Part shown: piece after piece, positions 7,652-14,715 of the stretch
Layout: each line of letters starts with the position of its first letter
Position numbering within the stretch: position 1 is the first letter of the stretch
From: Spirochaetales bacterium
Lineage (GTDB): Bacteria > Spirochaetota > Spirochaetia > SZUA-6 > DRHE01
Direction of reading: 5' to 3'
DNA: 16,440 nucleotides
NCBI GenBank assembly: GCA_016930895.1
Contig: JAFGFV010000032.1
Span: 1 to 16,440 of the forward strand
Notes under the pieces: model-generated
Told to the model about the DNA's origin: nothing
Databases searched by the model: none
Seen by the model: the letters and a program-made list of their open reading frames with translations, nothing else
Translations under genes and position numbers: made by a program

Positions 7652-8606
7652 GCAGGGCGATCTCCCGCATCAGGGCGGGCAGATCCAGTCTCGGGTCCTT
7701 GAGCCGCATCCGGTGGGCCAACACCAGGGGAGCCAGCTCGACCAGGTCCTGGTCGATGCAGTAGTCCCTGCCCTGCACCAGGGCATAGGCCCTCATGGCC
7801 TTCACCAGCATCAGGCTGGCCCGGGGGGAGCAGCCCAACTCGATGCCCCGGTGGCGGCGCGTGGCCGCCGAGACCGCGACCGCGGCCTTCATGAGCTGCG
7901 GGTCGCAGAACAGCTCCGCGACGAAGCGCCGGGTGTCCAGGAGCTCCTCCTTCCGGCACACGGGCCTGACCGTGGGCATGATGCGCGCCGCGGGGTCGTC
8001 GCGGACGATGCCCAGCTCCTCCTCCTCCCCGGGGTACCCGATCTTCAACCGCATCAGGAAACGGTCCAGCTGTGCGAGGGGGAGGGGGTAGGTACCATCG
8101 GTCTCCACAGGGTTCTGGGTGGCGATCACGAAGAACAGCGGGTCCATGCGGTGGGTCCGGTTGCCCACCGTGACCTGGTGCTCCGCCATGACCTCCAGGA
8201 GGGCCGACTGCACCTTGGGCGTGGTCCTGTTGATCTCGTCGGCCAGCAGCACCTGCGCGAACACCGGTCCGGGCTGGAACACGAAACGGCGCCCCTCGGG
8301 GTCGAAGATGTCGACCCCGGTGATGTCGTAGGGCAGCAGGTCCGGGGTGAACTGGATGCGCCGGAAGCTGACCGGTCCGCCCCGCCTGTCCCGGGCGATC
8401 AGCCTGGCGGCGGTCTTGGCCAGGGTGGTCTTGCCCAGCCCCGGCACGTCCTCCAGGAGCACGTGCCCCTCGGCCAGGAGGGCCGCCACCAGGTACTCCA
8501 GGACCCGCCGCTTGCCCCGGATCACCTGTTCCAGCCCGTCGATCAGGCGCGTGGCCAGCTCGTGATGGTGTTCCAGCCTGGGGTGGGGATTGCGGGCAGC
8601 GTCCAT
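7626..8606 (-). CDS. MoxR-family AAA+ ATPase
   Basis: This 326-residue protein has the full set of AAA+ motifs: Walker A DVPGLGKTT (53-61), Walker B LLADEINR (120-127), sensor 1 IATQNPVE (161-168) and LAQLDRFLMR (178-187), which holds the arginine-finger region. GCSPRAS near residue 270 is the MoxR sensor 2 segment. MoxR proteins are chaperone-like ATPases that help assemble or activate partner complexes, usually containing VWA or DUF58 proteins. The neighbouring overlapping DUF58 gene fits this exactly. It starts at ATG 8606 after a modest GAGAGGG. A 69-nt gap separates it from the 166-residue protein upstream on the same strand. Length and motif order are normal for the family. Confidence 0.96.
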   Translation of the reverse strand: MDAARNPHPRLEHHHELATRLIDGLEQVIRGKRRVLEYLVAALLAEGHVLLEDVPGLGKTTLAKTAARLIARDRRGGPVSFRRIQFTPDLLPYDITGVDIFDPEGRRFVFQPGPVFAQVLLADEINRTTPKVQSALLEVMAEHQVTVGNRTHRMDPLFFVIATQNPVETDGTYPLPLAQLDRFLMRLKIGYPGEEEELGIVRDDPAARIMPTVRPVCRKEELLDTRRFVAELFCDPQLMKAAVAVSAATRRHRGIELGCSPRASLMLVKAMRAYALVQGRDYCIDQDLVELAPLVLAHRMRLKDPRLDLPALMREIALHELERLPY

Positions 8607-8675
8607 GGCCCTCTCTGCGGCGTCCCTGCGTGCGGCGTCGGGCGAAACAGCCCTCGGAGCTTCCAGAGTAGCAGC

Positions 8676-9176
8676 CTACTCCAGGGACGGGTAGTGGTCG
8701 AGGAGTCGCCGCTTGAGGTCCTGGCTCAGCTCCGCCAGCCTCTGCAGGTTGAACGGAAAGGTGTAGGCCACCAGGCGGCGAAGAATGTACTGCGTCCTGT
8801 CCCTGACCATCCTGTCGGGGTTCAGCCCCGAGACCCCCAGCCGCTCCTTGAGGACCGGCAGGAGATACTTGCGCAGGAGCAGCACGAAGCGGTTCAGCTC
8901 CAGAACAGCCTCGTAGATGAACCCCTCGTCCCCGGTGTGCACCGATTCGAGGGCCACCAGCCCCCGGATCACCCGGACCGTCTTGAAGTCGATGGGCAGC
9001 CCGTCGATGACGATCGAGAACCAGGTTCGGTCGAAGTGGTCCTCGAACACCTGCCGGATCCTGCGAATGACCGGCAGCAGGCTCTCGCTGCTGGGGTCGA
9101 CCTCGGGCTCCCGGGCCTGCCACAGGCTGACCAGCCGCGGGTTGAACAGGGGGCGCGCCTCGATTACCTCTGCCAT
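8676..9176 (-). CDS. Conserved-looking helical protein of unknown function
   Basis: This 166-residue protein has no signal peptide and no membrane segment. It is leucine- and arginine-rich and looks mostly alpha-helical. Distinct pieces are FSIVIDGLPIDFKTVRVIRG (53-72), VHTGDEGFIYEAVLELNRFV (79-98), with a possible GDEG turn, and the C-terminal LVAYTFPFNLQRLAELSQDL. I chose ATG 9176 over the longer open frame because its sequence composition becomes protein-like there and an AAGAGAG lies upstream. A CATAAT (reverse complement of 9202-9207) could be its -10 box, but no good -35 accompanies it. It is first in line before moxR on the same strand, 69 nt away, and may belong to that transcript. 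I do not recognise a named family. It resembles hypothetical proteins I associate with spirochaetes. Confidence 0.75.
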   Translation of the reverse strand: MAEVIEARPLFNPRLVSLWQAREPEVDPSSESLLPVIRRIRQVFEDHFDRTWFSIVIDGLPIDFKTVRVIRGLVALESVHTGDEGFIYEAVLELNRFVLLLRKYLLPVLKERLGVSGLNPDRMVRDRTQYILRRLVAYTFPFNLQRLAELSQDLKRRLLDHYPSLE

Positions 9177-9280
9177 GTGACTCTCTTGCAGTGCCTCCAG
9201 GATTATGTTCGGCAGACCCCCCGCATAGCCTTGAACCGTTTCTCCCCCGGGATGATCCTCCGCGTGAGCACGCCTTCGTG

Positions 9281-9310
9281 TTGACGCTTTCCCGCCCCTG
9301 AGGGTACCTT
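9281..9310 (+). promoter_or_regulatory. Sigma-70-type promoter abutting the ferredoxin ATG (probable leaderless mRNA)
   Basis: The -35 TTGACG (9281-9286) and the -10 TACCTT (9305-9310) have an 18-nt spacer. The ATG is at 9318, seven nt after the -10. The only purine run, GAGGG, ends one nt before the ATG, too close to serve as a Shine-Dalgarno sequence. Confidence 0.65.
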
Positions 9311-9317
9311 CGAGGGC

Positions 9318-9620
9318 ATGATCTACGTCCAAGGACGCCCTGAGCCCCTGCCCTCCACCCCGGCAGTCTCGATTCTGGTCCAGCTGCAGCGCCAGGGCGT
9401 GCCCATCGACACCGTCTGCGGCGGTCGCGCCCAGTGCGGGCGGTGCCTGATCCGGGTGCTGCGGGGGGCGCAGGTCATGAACCCGCCAGGCGAGCGGGAA
9501 CGGCTGCGCCTCGCCTCCCTGGGGGCGGGACCGGAGATGCGGCTGGCCTGCCAGAGCTACACCCGGGGAGAGGTGGAAATCCAGATCCTGAACCCCGGCC
9601 CGGAGGGCCGGGAAGGGTGA
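9318..9620 (+). CDS. [2Fe-2S] ferredoxin-like protein
   Basis: This 100-residue protein consists of one beta-grasp ferredoxin domain. Four cysteines fit a [2Fe-2S] cluster: Cys34, Cys40 and Cys43 in CGGRAQCGRC (C-x5-C-x2-C), and Cys78 in RLACQSYT. This spacing is that of adrenodoxin-type ferredoxins and of the ferredoxin domain of corrinoid-protein reductive activators (RACE proteins); plant-type ferredoxins have C-x4-C-x2-C. It would be a cytoplasmic one-electron carrier, but its redox partner is not evident here. The stop codon TGA overlaps the GTG of the next gene (GTGA), giving translational coupling to an exported protein. The pairing is odd. The short tail GPEGREG after the domain is unremarkable. 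Start choice is supported by the adjacent promoter and by homology starting at residue 1-3. Confidence 0.88.
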   Translation: MIYVQGRPEPLPSTPAVSILVQLQRQGVPIDTVCGGRAQCGRCLIRVLRGAQVMNPPGERERLRLASLGAGPEMRLACQSYTRGEVEIQILNPGPEGREG

Positions 9621-10690
9621 AGTCGAGAGGATTCCTTCCGGCCACGGCCCTGCTTCTCGCTGCCTCGATCCTGCGCTGCGCGGCTTCCCCCTCGTCCGGA
9701 GAAGCCTCTCCCCCGGCTCCCCTGCCCCGGGACCCTCAGTTCTATCCCCGGGCCATGCGGGAACTCGTCCAGGAGCTGAGCGCCTACGCCCGGCGGGTCG
9801 ACCCGAGCTTCCGGGTGGTCCCGCAGAATGGGCTGGGCCTGCTGACCGACGACGGCACCCCGGCAGGCGCCCTGGTGGAGCCCTACCTCGCAGCCATCAA
9901 CGGGGTGGGGCAGGAGGAGCTGTTCTACGGTTATCCCCTGGACGACCGGCCCACCCCCCCCGAGGACACCGCCTACCTGCTCGCCTTCCTGCGCAGGGTG
10001 CGGGATCGGGACAAGACGGTGCTGGTGATCGATTATTGCCGGAGCCCGAAGGCGGTGGCCGACTCCTGCCGGCGCAACGCGGCCGAAGGCTTCGTGTGCT
10101 TCGCCGCCCCCCGGCGGGAGCTCGACGTGATTCCGTCCCTCCCTCGGGGCGGTCCGGCCCTGAACGAGGAAGGGGTGCAGGCCCTGGGGGACGTAGCCAA
10201 TCTCCTGTACCTGATCAATCCCGGGTCCTTCCGCGGGGTAAGGCCCTTTGTCGAGGCGGCCGCCGCCACCAACTACGACCTGCTCGTGGTGGACGCCTTC
10301 GCCACAGACCCGCAGCAGGGCACCCGCTGGCTCACCGCGGCGGAGGTGCGCTCCCTGCAGCGCAAGCCTTCCGGGGCCCGGCGCCTGGTGCTGGCGTACT
10401 TCTCCATCGGCGAGGCCGAAGACTACCGCTACTACTGGCGTCCGCACTGGGACCGCCGCGGGGACGGCTCCCCGGACCTGCAGGCTCCCCGATGGTTGGA
10501 GAGCGAGAACCCGCACTGGCCGGGGAACTACAAGGTCCGCTACTGGGAGCCAGAGTGGCGGCAGATCCTGTACGGCCACGAGGGGGCGTATCTGGACGGG
10601 ATCCTGGCCCGGGGCTACGACGGGGTCTATCTCGACCTGGTGGACGCCTACCTGTACTTCCAGGAGCGGCTCTCGGCGCAGCCCCGCTGA
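9617..10690 (+). CDS. Exported GH114 / TM1410-like (endo-alpha-1,4-polygalactosaminidase-related) protein
   Basis: This 357-residue protein starts at GTG 9617, which overlaps the ferredoxin stop by three bases. Residues 1-20 are a hydrophobic export signal ending in ASILRC. Cys21 could be lipidated, since spirochaete-like lipoboxes are relaxed, but the arginine at -1 is unusual, so lipoprotein status is uncertain. A proline- and serine-rich linker (22-40) leads to a TIM-barrel-like domain of the TM1410/MJ1477 family. Visible motifs are VVPQNGLGLL (67-76), VLVIDYCRS (135-143), YDLLVVDAFATD (220-231), LAYFSIGEAEDYRYYW (259-274) and GYDGVYLDLVDAY (333-345). Conserved acidic residues at strand ends (such as D226, E266 and D340) are candidates for catalysis of galactosamine-type polysaccharide cleavage, but activity in this family is documented for few members. 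The gene converges on rdgB. Confidence 0.82.
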   Translation: MKSRGFLPATALLLAASILRCAASPSSGEASPPAPLPRDPQFYPRAMRELVQELSAYARRVDPSFRVVPQNGLGLLTDDGTPAGALVEPYLAAINGVGQEELFYGYPLDDRPTPPEDTAYLLAFLRRVRDRDKTVLVIDYCRSPKAVADSCRRNAAEGFVCFAAPRRELDVIPSLPRGGPALNEEGVQALGDVANLLYLINPGSFRGVRPFVEAAAATNYDLLVVDAFATDPQQGTRWLTAAEVRSLQRKPSGARRLVLAYFSIGEAEDYRYYWRPHWDRRGDGSPDLQAPRWLESENPHWPGNYKVRYWEPEWRQILYGHEGAYLDGILARGYDGVYLDLVDAYLYFQERLSAQPR

Positions 10691-10757
10691 ACCCGGACTC
10701 CGACTGAGCCTGACTGCGGGCCGAGCCGGGGACTGCCGTCGGCACGAGAGCGCCGGG

Positions 10758-11417
10758 CTACCCCTCCGGCGGCCCGGCTGGACCCAGGAGAGCCAGGACC
10801 CGCCGGGCCGCCCTGCCGCGATGAGAGACCCGGTCCTTCTCCACGTCGCTAAGCTCGGCCACGCTCCTGCCCAGCTCCGGCAGATACACCACCGGGTCAT
10901 AGCCGAACCCGCCCGCGCCGCTGGGCCCCCGGGCCAGCACCCCCTCGCAGGTCTCCTGCGCGGCGACGAAGCGCGCCTCCCCCACGACCAGGACCATGCA
11001 GCACACGAAGCGGCAGCTGCGCTCCTCGAGCCCCCTCGCCTCCTGCAGAAGCAGGGCGTTGCGCTCGGCATCCGAGAGCTTGGCGCCGCCGGGGGCCGAA
11101 CCGTAGCGCGAGGAGTACACGCCGGGCCTTCCCCCCAGCCCGGTCACCTCGAGCCCGGAGTCGTCGGCCAGGACCGGCCTGCCCACGAGCGCATACAGGT
11201 GCCGCGCCTTGCCCATGGCGTTGTCCAGGTAGCCGGCCCCGTTCTCCTCGAACTCGAACCGCACCCCGACCTGCGCGGGAGTCCGCAGGGTGATCCCGGG
11301 AAACAGGCGGCGGAGCTCGAGCAGCTTGTGCTCGTTGCCCGTGGCCACGACCAGCTCGGCGGGAAGCTCACCGGACCAGCCCCGCGGGCCGGCGGCAGCG
11401 CGTCCAGACTCGACCAT
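10758..11417 (-). CDS. rdgB: XTP/dITP diphosphatase (non-canonical purine NTP pyrophosphatase, RdgB/HAM1 family)
   Basis: This 219-residue protein hydrolyses XTP, dITP and related deaminated purine nucleotides to monophosphates and so cleans the nucleotide pool. Family motifs are present in order: VVATGNEHKLLEL (23-35), phosphate binding; FEENGAGYLDNAMGKA (56-71); VLADDSGLEV (82-91), with the metal-binding DDSG; GVYSSRYG (99-106); and the C-terminal GAGGFGYDPVVYLPE and SHRGRAARR, which contact base and phosphate. Residues 1-20 (GRAAAGPRGWSG and flanks) extend beyond the usual N-terminus, where homology begins at about E21. Either a short extension is real or the true start is internal. ATG 11417 was kept because a promoter-like pair lies directly upstream and no Shine-Dalgarno is seen. 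It is divergent from the HDAC-family gene. Confidence 0.94.
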   Translation of the reverse strand: MVESGRAAAGPRGWSGELPAELVVATGNEHKLLELRRLFPGITLRTPAQVGVRFEFEENGAGYLDNAMGKARHLYALVGRPVLADDSGLEVTGLGGRPGVYSSRYGSAPGGAKLSDAERNALLLQEARGLEERSCRFVCCMVLVVGEARFVAAQETCEGVLARGPSGAGGFGYDPVVYLPELGRSVAELSDVEKDRVSHRGRAARRVLALLGPAGPPEG

Positions 11418-11422
11418 GCGGT

Positions 11423-11451
11423 ATCATGGCGCCTGGGACAGACTTTGGCAA
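11423..11451 (-). promoter_or_regulatory. Candidate promoter for rdgB close to its ATG
   Basis: On the minus strand TTGCCA (11446-11451) and CATGAT (11423-11428) are 17 nt apart. The -10 ends five nt before the ATG at 11417, and no Shine-Dalgarno sequence is present. The -10 match is only four of six, so this is weaker than the other two start-adjacent promoters. Confidence 0.4.
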
Positions 11452-11474
11452 CCGCCCCCCCGATCGCGCGGCGC

Positions 11475-11504
11475 TTGCGGGGCGCCGGATCGCAGAGGTA
11501 CAAT
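11475..11504 (+). promoter_or_regulatory. Sigma-70-type promoter for the HDAC-family gene
   Basis: TTGCGG (11475-11480) and TACAAT (11499-11504) are 18 nt apart. Predicted transcription starts near 11511 and leaves a leader of roughly 37 nt with a normal Shine-Dalgarno sequence GAGGAG at 11536-11541. Confidence 0.55.
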
Positions 11505-11547
11505 CCCACAGCAGTCCGTCGCCGCAGGAGACCTCGAGGAGTTGCCC

Positions 11548-12669
11548 ATGATCATCTACAGCGAAGAAGGCCGTACCGGGCTCCTGGAATACGGCATCCA
11601 GGTCCCGGTGCTCAGCAGCCGCGCCCTCAAGACCTTCGAGCACCTTCTGGCCGACCCCGAGCTGGCCCGACGGCGCGCCGAGTGGCACCGTCCCCACGAC
11701 GGGACGGTGATCACCCGGGAGGACCTGGCGCGGGCCCACTCGGAGCAGTATCTCGCTCGGCTGAGCTCCCCCCACCTCGAGGAGGAGATCATTCGTGCCT
11801 TCGAGCTGCGGGATGCCGCCGGCAGGCCCTACCGCTACGACCCGCAGCGGGCCAGCCGCCCGCTCACCGAGCTGCTGGAGAGGGCCCTGTACACCATCTC
11901 CGGAACCTACCAGTGCGCACGGGAAGCCCTGAGCACGCAGTTCTGCTTCTATTTCGGAGGCGGGCATCACCACGCGCACCGGGACTTCGGCAAGGGTTTC
12001 TGCCTGCTCAACGACATCGTGGTGGCAGTCCGCAAGCTCCAGGCCGAGGGAACCATTCGGACGGCCTGGGTTGTCGACGTGGACGCCCACAAGGGCGACG
12101 GCACCGCCGCGCTGACCGCCGGCGACGACACGGTCAGGACCCTGAGCGTCCACATGGCCAGGGGCTGGCCCCTGGATGAACCGCCGGTGGACGCGCGCGG
12201 GCGGCCCAACCCCTCCTTCGTCCCCAGCGACATCGACGTCCCCGTGGACAGTGGGGAGGAGGCGCAGTACATCCCCCGCCTGGTCGACGCCCTGGAGCGC
12301 TTGGCGGGGCTGCCGCTCGGCGCCGGGGCCTCTGCGAACCTGCCGCCGGAGGGCGGGAGGGCCCGCGCCGACCTCGCGGTGGTGGTGGCGGGGGCGGACC
12401 CCTACGAGGCCGACGAGCTGCCCTCGGCGCGGCTGCTCAGGCTGAGCCGTTCGCAGATGCTCGAGCGCGACCAGACCATCTACCTGTTCCTGGAGACAAT
12501 GGGGGTCCCGGCGGCTTTCCTGATGTCCGGGGGGTACGGCGAGCGCAGCTGGGAGGTCTTTGCCCAGTTCCTGCACTGGGCCCTGCGCCGCCGGCTGGGG
12601 CTGGGGCCGGAAGGGCCGGCGCCGGGATGGCCAGCGGCTGGAGAGCCAGCGCCGGGCGAGCCGCGGTAG
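11548..12669 (+). CDS. Histone deacetylase superfamily protein (zinc-dependent deacetylase-like)
   Basis: This 373-residue protein begins at ATG 11548, six nt after GAGGAG. It shows the arginase/deacetylase fold motifs in order: FGGGHHHAHRDFGKGFCLLND (137-156, written here only as a landmark) with His140-142, VVDVDAHKGDGTA (175-187) with zinc ligands Asp179 and His181, VAGADPYEADEL (280-291) with zinc ligand Asp284, and MSGGYGE (326-332) with Tyr330. All catalytic positions are therefore kept. The usual HxGNGT of the family is HKGDGT here. The insert at about 205-235 (WPLDEPP...FVPSDID) is longer than in minimal members. The last 20 or so residues are a low-complexity GPAPG/GEPAPGE tail. Bacterial members act on acetylated proteins, polyamines or other small amides; the substrate here cannot be told. 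The gene ends one nt before the convergent sigma-like gene. Confidence 0.9.
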   Translation: MIIYSEEGRTGLLEYGIQVPVLSSRALKTFEHLLADPELARRRAEWHRPHDGTVITREDLARAHSEQYLARLSSPHLEEEIIRAFELRDAAGRPYRYDPQRASRPLTELLERALYTISGTYQCAREALSTQFCFYFGGGHHHAHRDFGKGFCLLNDIVVAVRKLQAEGTIRTAWVVDVDAHKGDGTAALTAGDDTVRTLSVHMARGWPLDEPPVDARGRPNPSFVPSDIDVPVDSGEEAQYIPRLVDALERLAGLPLGAGASANLPPEGGRARADLAVVVAGADPYEADELPSARLLRLSRSQMLERDQTIYLFLETMGVPAAFLMSGGYGERSWEVFAQFLHWALRRRLGLGPEGPAPGWPAAGEPAPGEPR

Positions 12670-12670
12670 C

Positions 12671-13528
12671 TCAGGCGCAGCGGCGATCGTCTCGAGTCAG
12701 CCTGCGGCGCAGCCAGAACAGAGAGGAGTCCACCGTCCCCTTGGGGACCCGGAGAGCCCGGGCGATCTCCCGGTTGCTCGGCTGCGCCCGCACGCGGGAC
12801 AGGCGCTCGGCGGTCCGATGCAGGCTGTTGCGGGCCTTGTCGAGACGGGCGCGCAGCTCCCGCCTGCGCTCCCGATCGAGCTCCCGGCACAGCTGGCCCT
12901 GCAGGTGAAGGCACCGGGCATACGCGCGGTTGCGGCGCTCGTGCAGCCGGCGCAGTCGCTCCTCCCTCTGGTGCAGCGACTGCTCGACCGCGCGAACCGC
13001 CTCCTCGACGAACGACTCCTCCAGGCCGCTCACCTCCGCCAGCGCCTGGATGTCCTCTCCGGCCAGCCTCCGGGGATGCTTGAGGGCCCAGAACAGGATC
13101 CTCCGTCCGGCAGCGCGGCTGCCCCGGGTGCCGCAGACCTTCCGCAGCAGCTCCACCGGGCCTGGGTCCGTGTCTTCCGGGCCGCCTCCCCCGGACACGG
13201 CCGGGCGCTCCCAGAATCCCGGCTGGGTTGCTGCCGCCCATCTCTCCTCGCTGGCGCGGCGCAGTCTCCTGTATTCCCCAAGCTGCCAGCGAAGCACCGA
13301 GTTGAGGTACCACTCGAAGGGGCGGCCCCGCTCCTGGAAGCGCGCCAGGGTGCGCAGGAGCCGTGGATAGACGAACAGGAAGTACTCGCCGCAGTCGTCC
13401 TCGTCGAACCCGAACTTGCTGAGGGGGTAGCTGTAGACCCGCGGCGCGATCTCCTCCATGAGCTCCTGCAGCCCCCGGCCGTCCCGCTGGTACTGCAGGA
13501 CCCTCTCGTTCAGGCTCGGTTCCGACAT
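12671..13528 (-). CDS. Divergent sigma-70-like protein, probable RNA polymerase sigma factor or relative
   Basis: This 285-residue protein starts at ATG 13528 after a strong AAGGAGG. Residues 8-90 resemble sigma region 1.2/2: a helical start, the acidic FGFDEDDCGEYF (39-50), then YPRLLRTLARFQERGRPFEW (54-73) and YLNSVLRWQLGEYRR (74-88). The last of these parallels the region 2 helix that reads the -10 element. A variable glycine/proline-rich stretch (110-125) follows. Residues 126-245 are helices, strongly charged between 185 and 245 (REERLRRLHERRNRAYAR), possibly coiled coil. Residues 250-277 (PSNREIARALRVPKGTVDSS) form a helix-turn-helix like sigma region 4. The spacing between the two parts is much larger than in ECF factors. 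Lineage-specific hypothetical proteins in spirochaetes look similar from memory. It could also be an anti-sigma-like or phage-type regulator. The gene lies downstream of nrnA on the same strand (104-nt gap). Confidence 0.72.
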   Translation of the reverse strand: MSEPSLNERVLQYQRDGRGLQELMEEIAPRVYSYPLSKFGFDEDDCGEYFLFVYPRLLRTLARFQERGRPFEWYLNSVLRWQLGEYRRLRRASEERWAAATQPGFWERPAVSGGGGPEDTDPGPVELLRKVCGTRGSRAAGRRILFWALKHPRRLAGEDIQALAEVSGLEESFVEEAVRAVEQSLHQREERLRRLHERRNRAYARCLHLQGQLCRELDRERRRELRARLDKARNSLHRTAERLSRVRAQPSNREIARALRVPKGTVDSSLFWLRRRLTRDDRRCA

Positions 13529-13621
13529 GGCGCACCTCCTTCCGGACGGGAAGAGAAATGCAACCCCCGTGCCAGACCTGCCGGCCCGACGGCCACGCGC
13601 GAACGGAGAGAATCCGAGCTC

Positions 13622-13638
13622 TTTACACTGATTTACAC
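13622..13638. repeat. Short direct repeat TTTACAC with a 10-bp period at the nrnA stop codon
   Basis: TTTACAC occurs at 13622-13628 and again at 13632-13638 and overlaps the TAA of nrnA. The AT-rich sequence stands out in this GC-rich region and resembles simple TTACACTGATTTACACGG-type repeats seen between genes in various bacteria. Function is unknown. Confidence 0.45.
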
Positions 13639-14604
13639 GGAAAAGAAGCGGGAGGAGAGTTCCGCCAGCAGCTGCGCCTCTACCTCGGCGATGCTGCCGG
13701 GTCGGCCGTAGCCGGCGGCCCGTCGGTGCCCGCCGCCCCCAAGGTCCGCCGCCAGGGCCCCGACGTCGAGGCTGCCGGCGGACCGCAGGCCCACCGAGCA
13801 GCGCCCGCCGGCCTCTTCCTTGACCAGGGCGACGATCTCGACTCCGCGGACGCACTGCAGGATCTGGTAGACCTCGTCGGAACCGCGGCCTGCCCCGGCG
13901 GCTGTATCCGCGGCCGGCTGAGTGGCCACGAGCACCCGCCCGCCGAACTCCAGCCGGGACCCGAGGAGGGTCCGGCCAAGCTGGTGCACCTTGCCGAGGC
14001 TCCATCCGCCGTGCACGCGCTGATGCACCGAACGCGGCGATGCTCCCGCCGCGGCAAGCCGAGCCACCGCCGCGAACGCCGGGGAGCTGTCCTCCTCCAG
14101 GTGGCGAAAAAACCCCGTGTCGGTGGCCAGGCCGAAGAGCAGCAGCTCCGCTTCCGAGGCGGTCGGTCTGCCTGCCAGCCTCTCGATCAGGCGCTGGACC
14201 ATGAGACTGGTGGCCGGGGCCTGAGGGACGACCCACCGGACCCTCCCGAACACCGTGCCGGAGGCATGGTGGTCGATCACCACGGTCGGCAGGCCCGCAA
14301 CGGCCTCCGCCAGGGTCCCGAGGCGCTCGGGTGTGGAGCAGTCCAGCACCACCGCCAGCGGCTCCCCTTCCAGGTCCTCGGGCCGCAGCTGCGAACGGAA
14401 GCGCCCGCGGAACTCCTCGGTCTCGGGACGGTCGAACGGGCCGGCCGAGAAGCTCACGGCCCGCTTGCCCCGCCGGCGCAGGAACTCCTCCAGAGCGAGC
14501 TGGGAAGCCACGCAATCCCCGTCGGGTTCCAGGTGGCCGAAGATCAGGAAACGGTCATGCCGGCGCAGGAGCTGGATCAGTTGGCGGGGGGGTCTGAGAT
14601 ACAC
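13633..14604 (-). CDS. nrnA: NrnA-type DHH/DHHA1 phosphoesterase (oligoribonuclease / pAp phosphatase)
   Basis: This 323-residue protein has the DHH domain motifs FGHLEPDGDCVASQLAL (22-38; His24, Asp28 and Asp30 bind metal), VVLDCSTPERLG (85-96; Asp88) and VIDHHAS (109-115), followed by FGLATDTGFFRH, which holds the fourth-motif aspartate. A linker leads to the DHHA1 domain with GGGGHRRAAG near the C-terminus, the substrate-binding glycine-rich loop. Such enzymes degrade nanoRNAs or cyclic-dinucleotide-derived linear dinucleotides and dephosphorylate pAp in bacteria that lack Orn. GTG 14604 is the earliest start that fits, with AAAGGA upstream; the homologous region begins at about residue 8. 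It is downstream of the small exported protein gene by 111 nt and upstream of the sigma-like gene by 104 nt, so the three may form a loose transcription unit. Confidence 0.93.
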   Translation of the reverse strand: MYLRPPRQLIQLLRRHDRFLIFGHLEPDGDCVASQLALEEFLRRRGKRAVSFSAGPFDRPETEEFRGRFRSQLRPEDLEGEPLAVVLDCSTPERLGTLAEAVAGLPTVVIDHHASGTVFGRVRWVVPQAPATSLMVQRLIERLAGRPTASEAELLLFGLATDTGFFRHLEEDSSPAFAAVARLAAAGASPRSVHQRVHGGWSLGKVHQLGRTLLGSRLEFGGRVLVATQPAADTAAGAGRGSDEVYQILQCVRGVEIVALVKEEAGGRCSVGLRSAGSLDVGALAADLGGGGHRRAAGYGRPGSIAEVEAQLLAELSSRFFSV

Positions 14605-14715
14605 CCTGCGGTCCTTTCGGGGGCAGCCAGGGAGGCGGCAGTACCAGCCGACGCCACGGGCAGCCGCGGCCGCGCCATGGCTCGCGCTGCCTCGGGTTCC
14701 TCGCGAGCAGGGGGC

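Noticed and set aside
8666..8681. GAGTAG-4-CTACTC hairpin at the end of the 166-residue protein gene
   Set aside because: Only a 6-bp stem, includes the stop codon and has no T-run; not enough for a terminator or operator call.
7008..9284. Long plus-strand open frame (758 codons) opposite the moxR/DUF58 genes
   Set aside because: It is a shadow of high-GC coding sequence on the minus strand. Its composition is H/Q/G/R/P-rich, with no recognisable motif, and the minus-strand genes have clear family motifs.
10752..10778. GCCGGGC/GCCCGGC inverted repeat near the rdgB end
   Set aside because: It lies mostly within rdgB coding sequence, has a 13-nt loop and no T-run, and such GC repeats are expected at this base composition.
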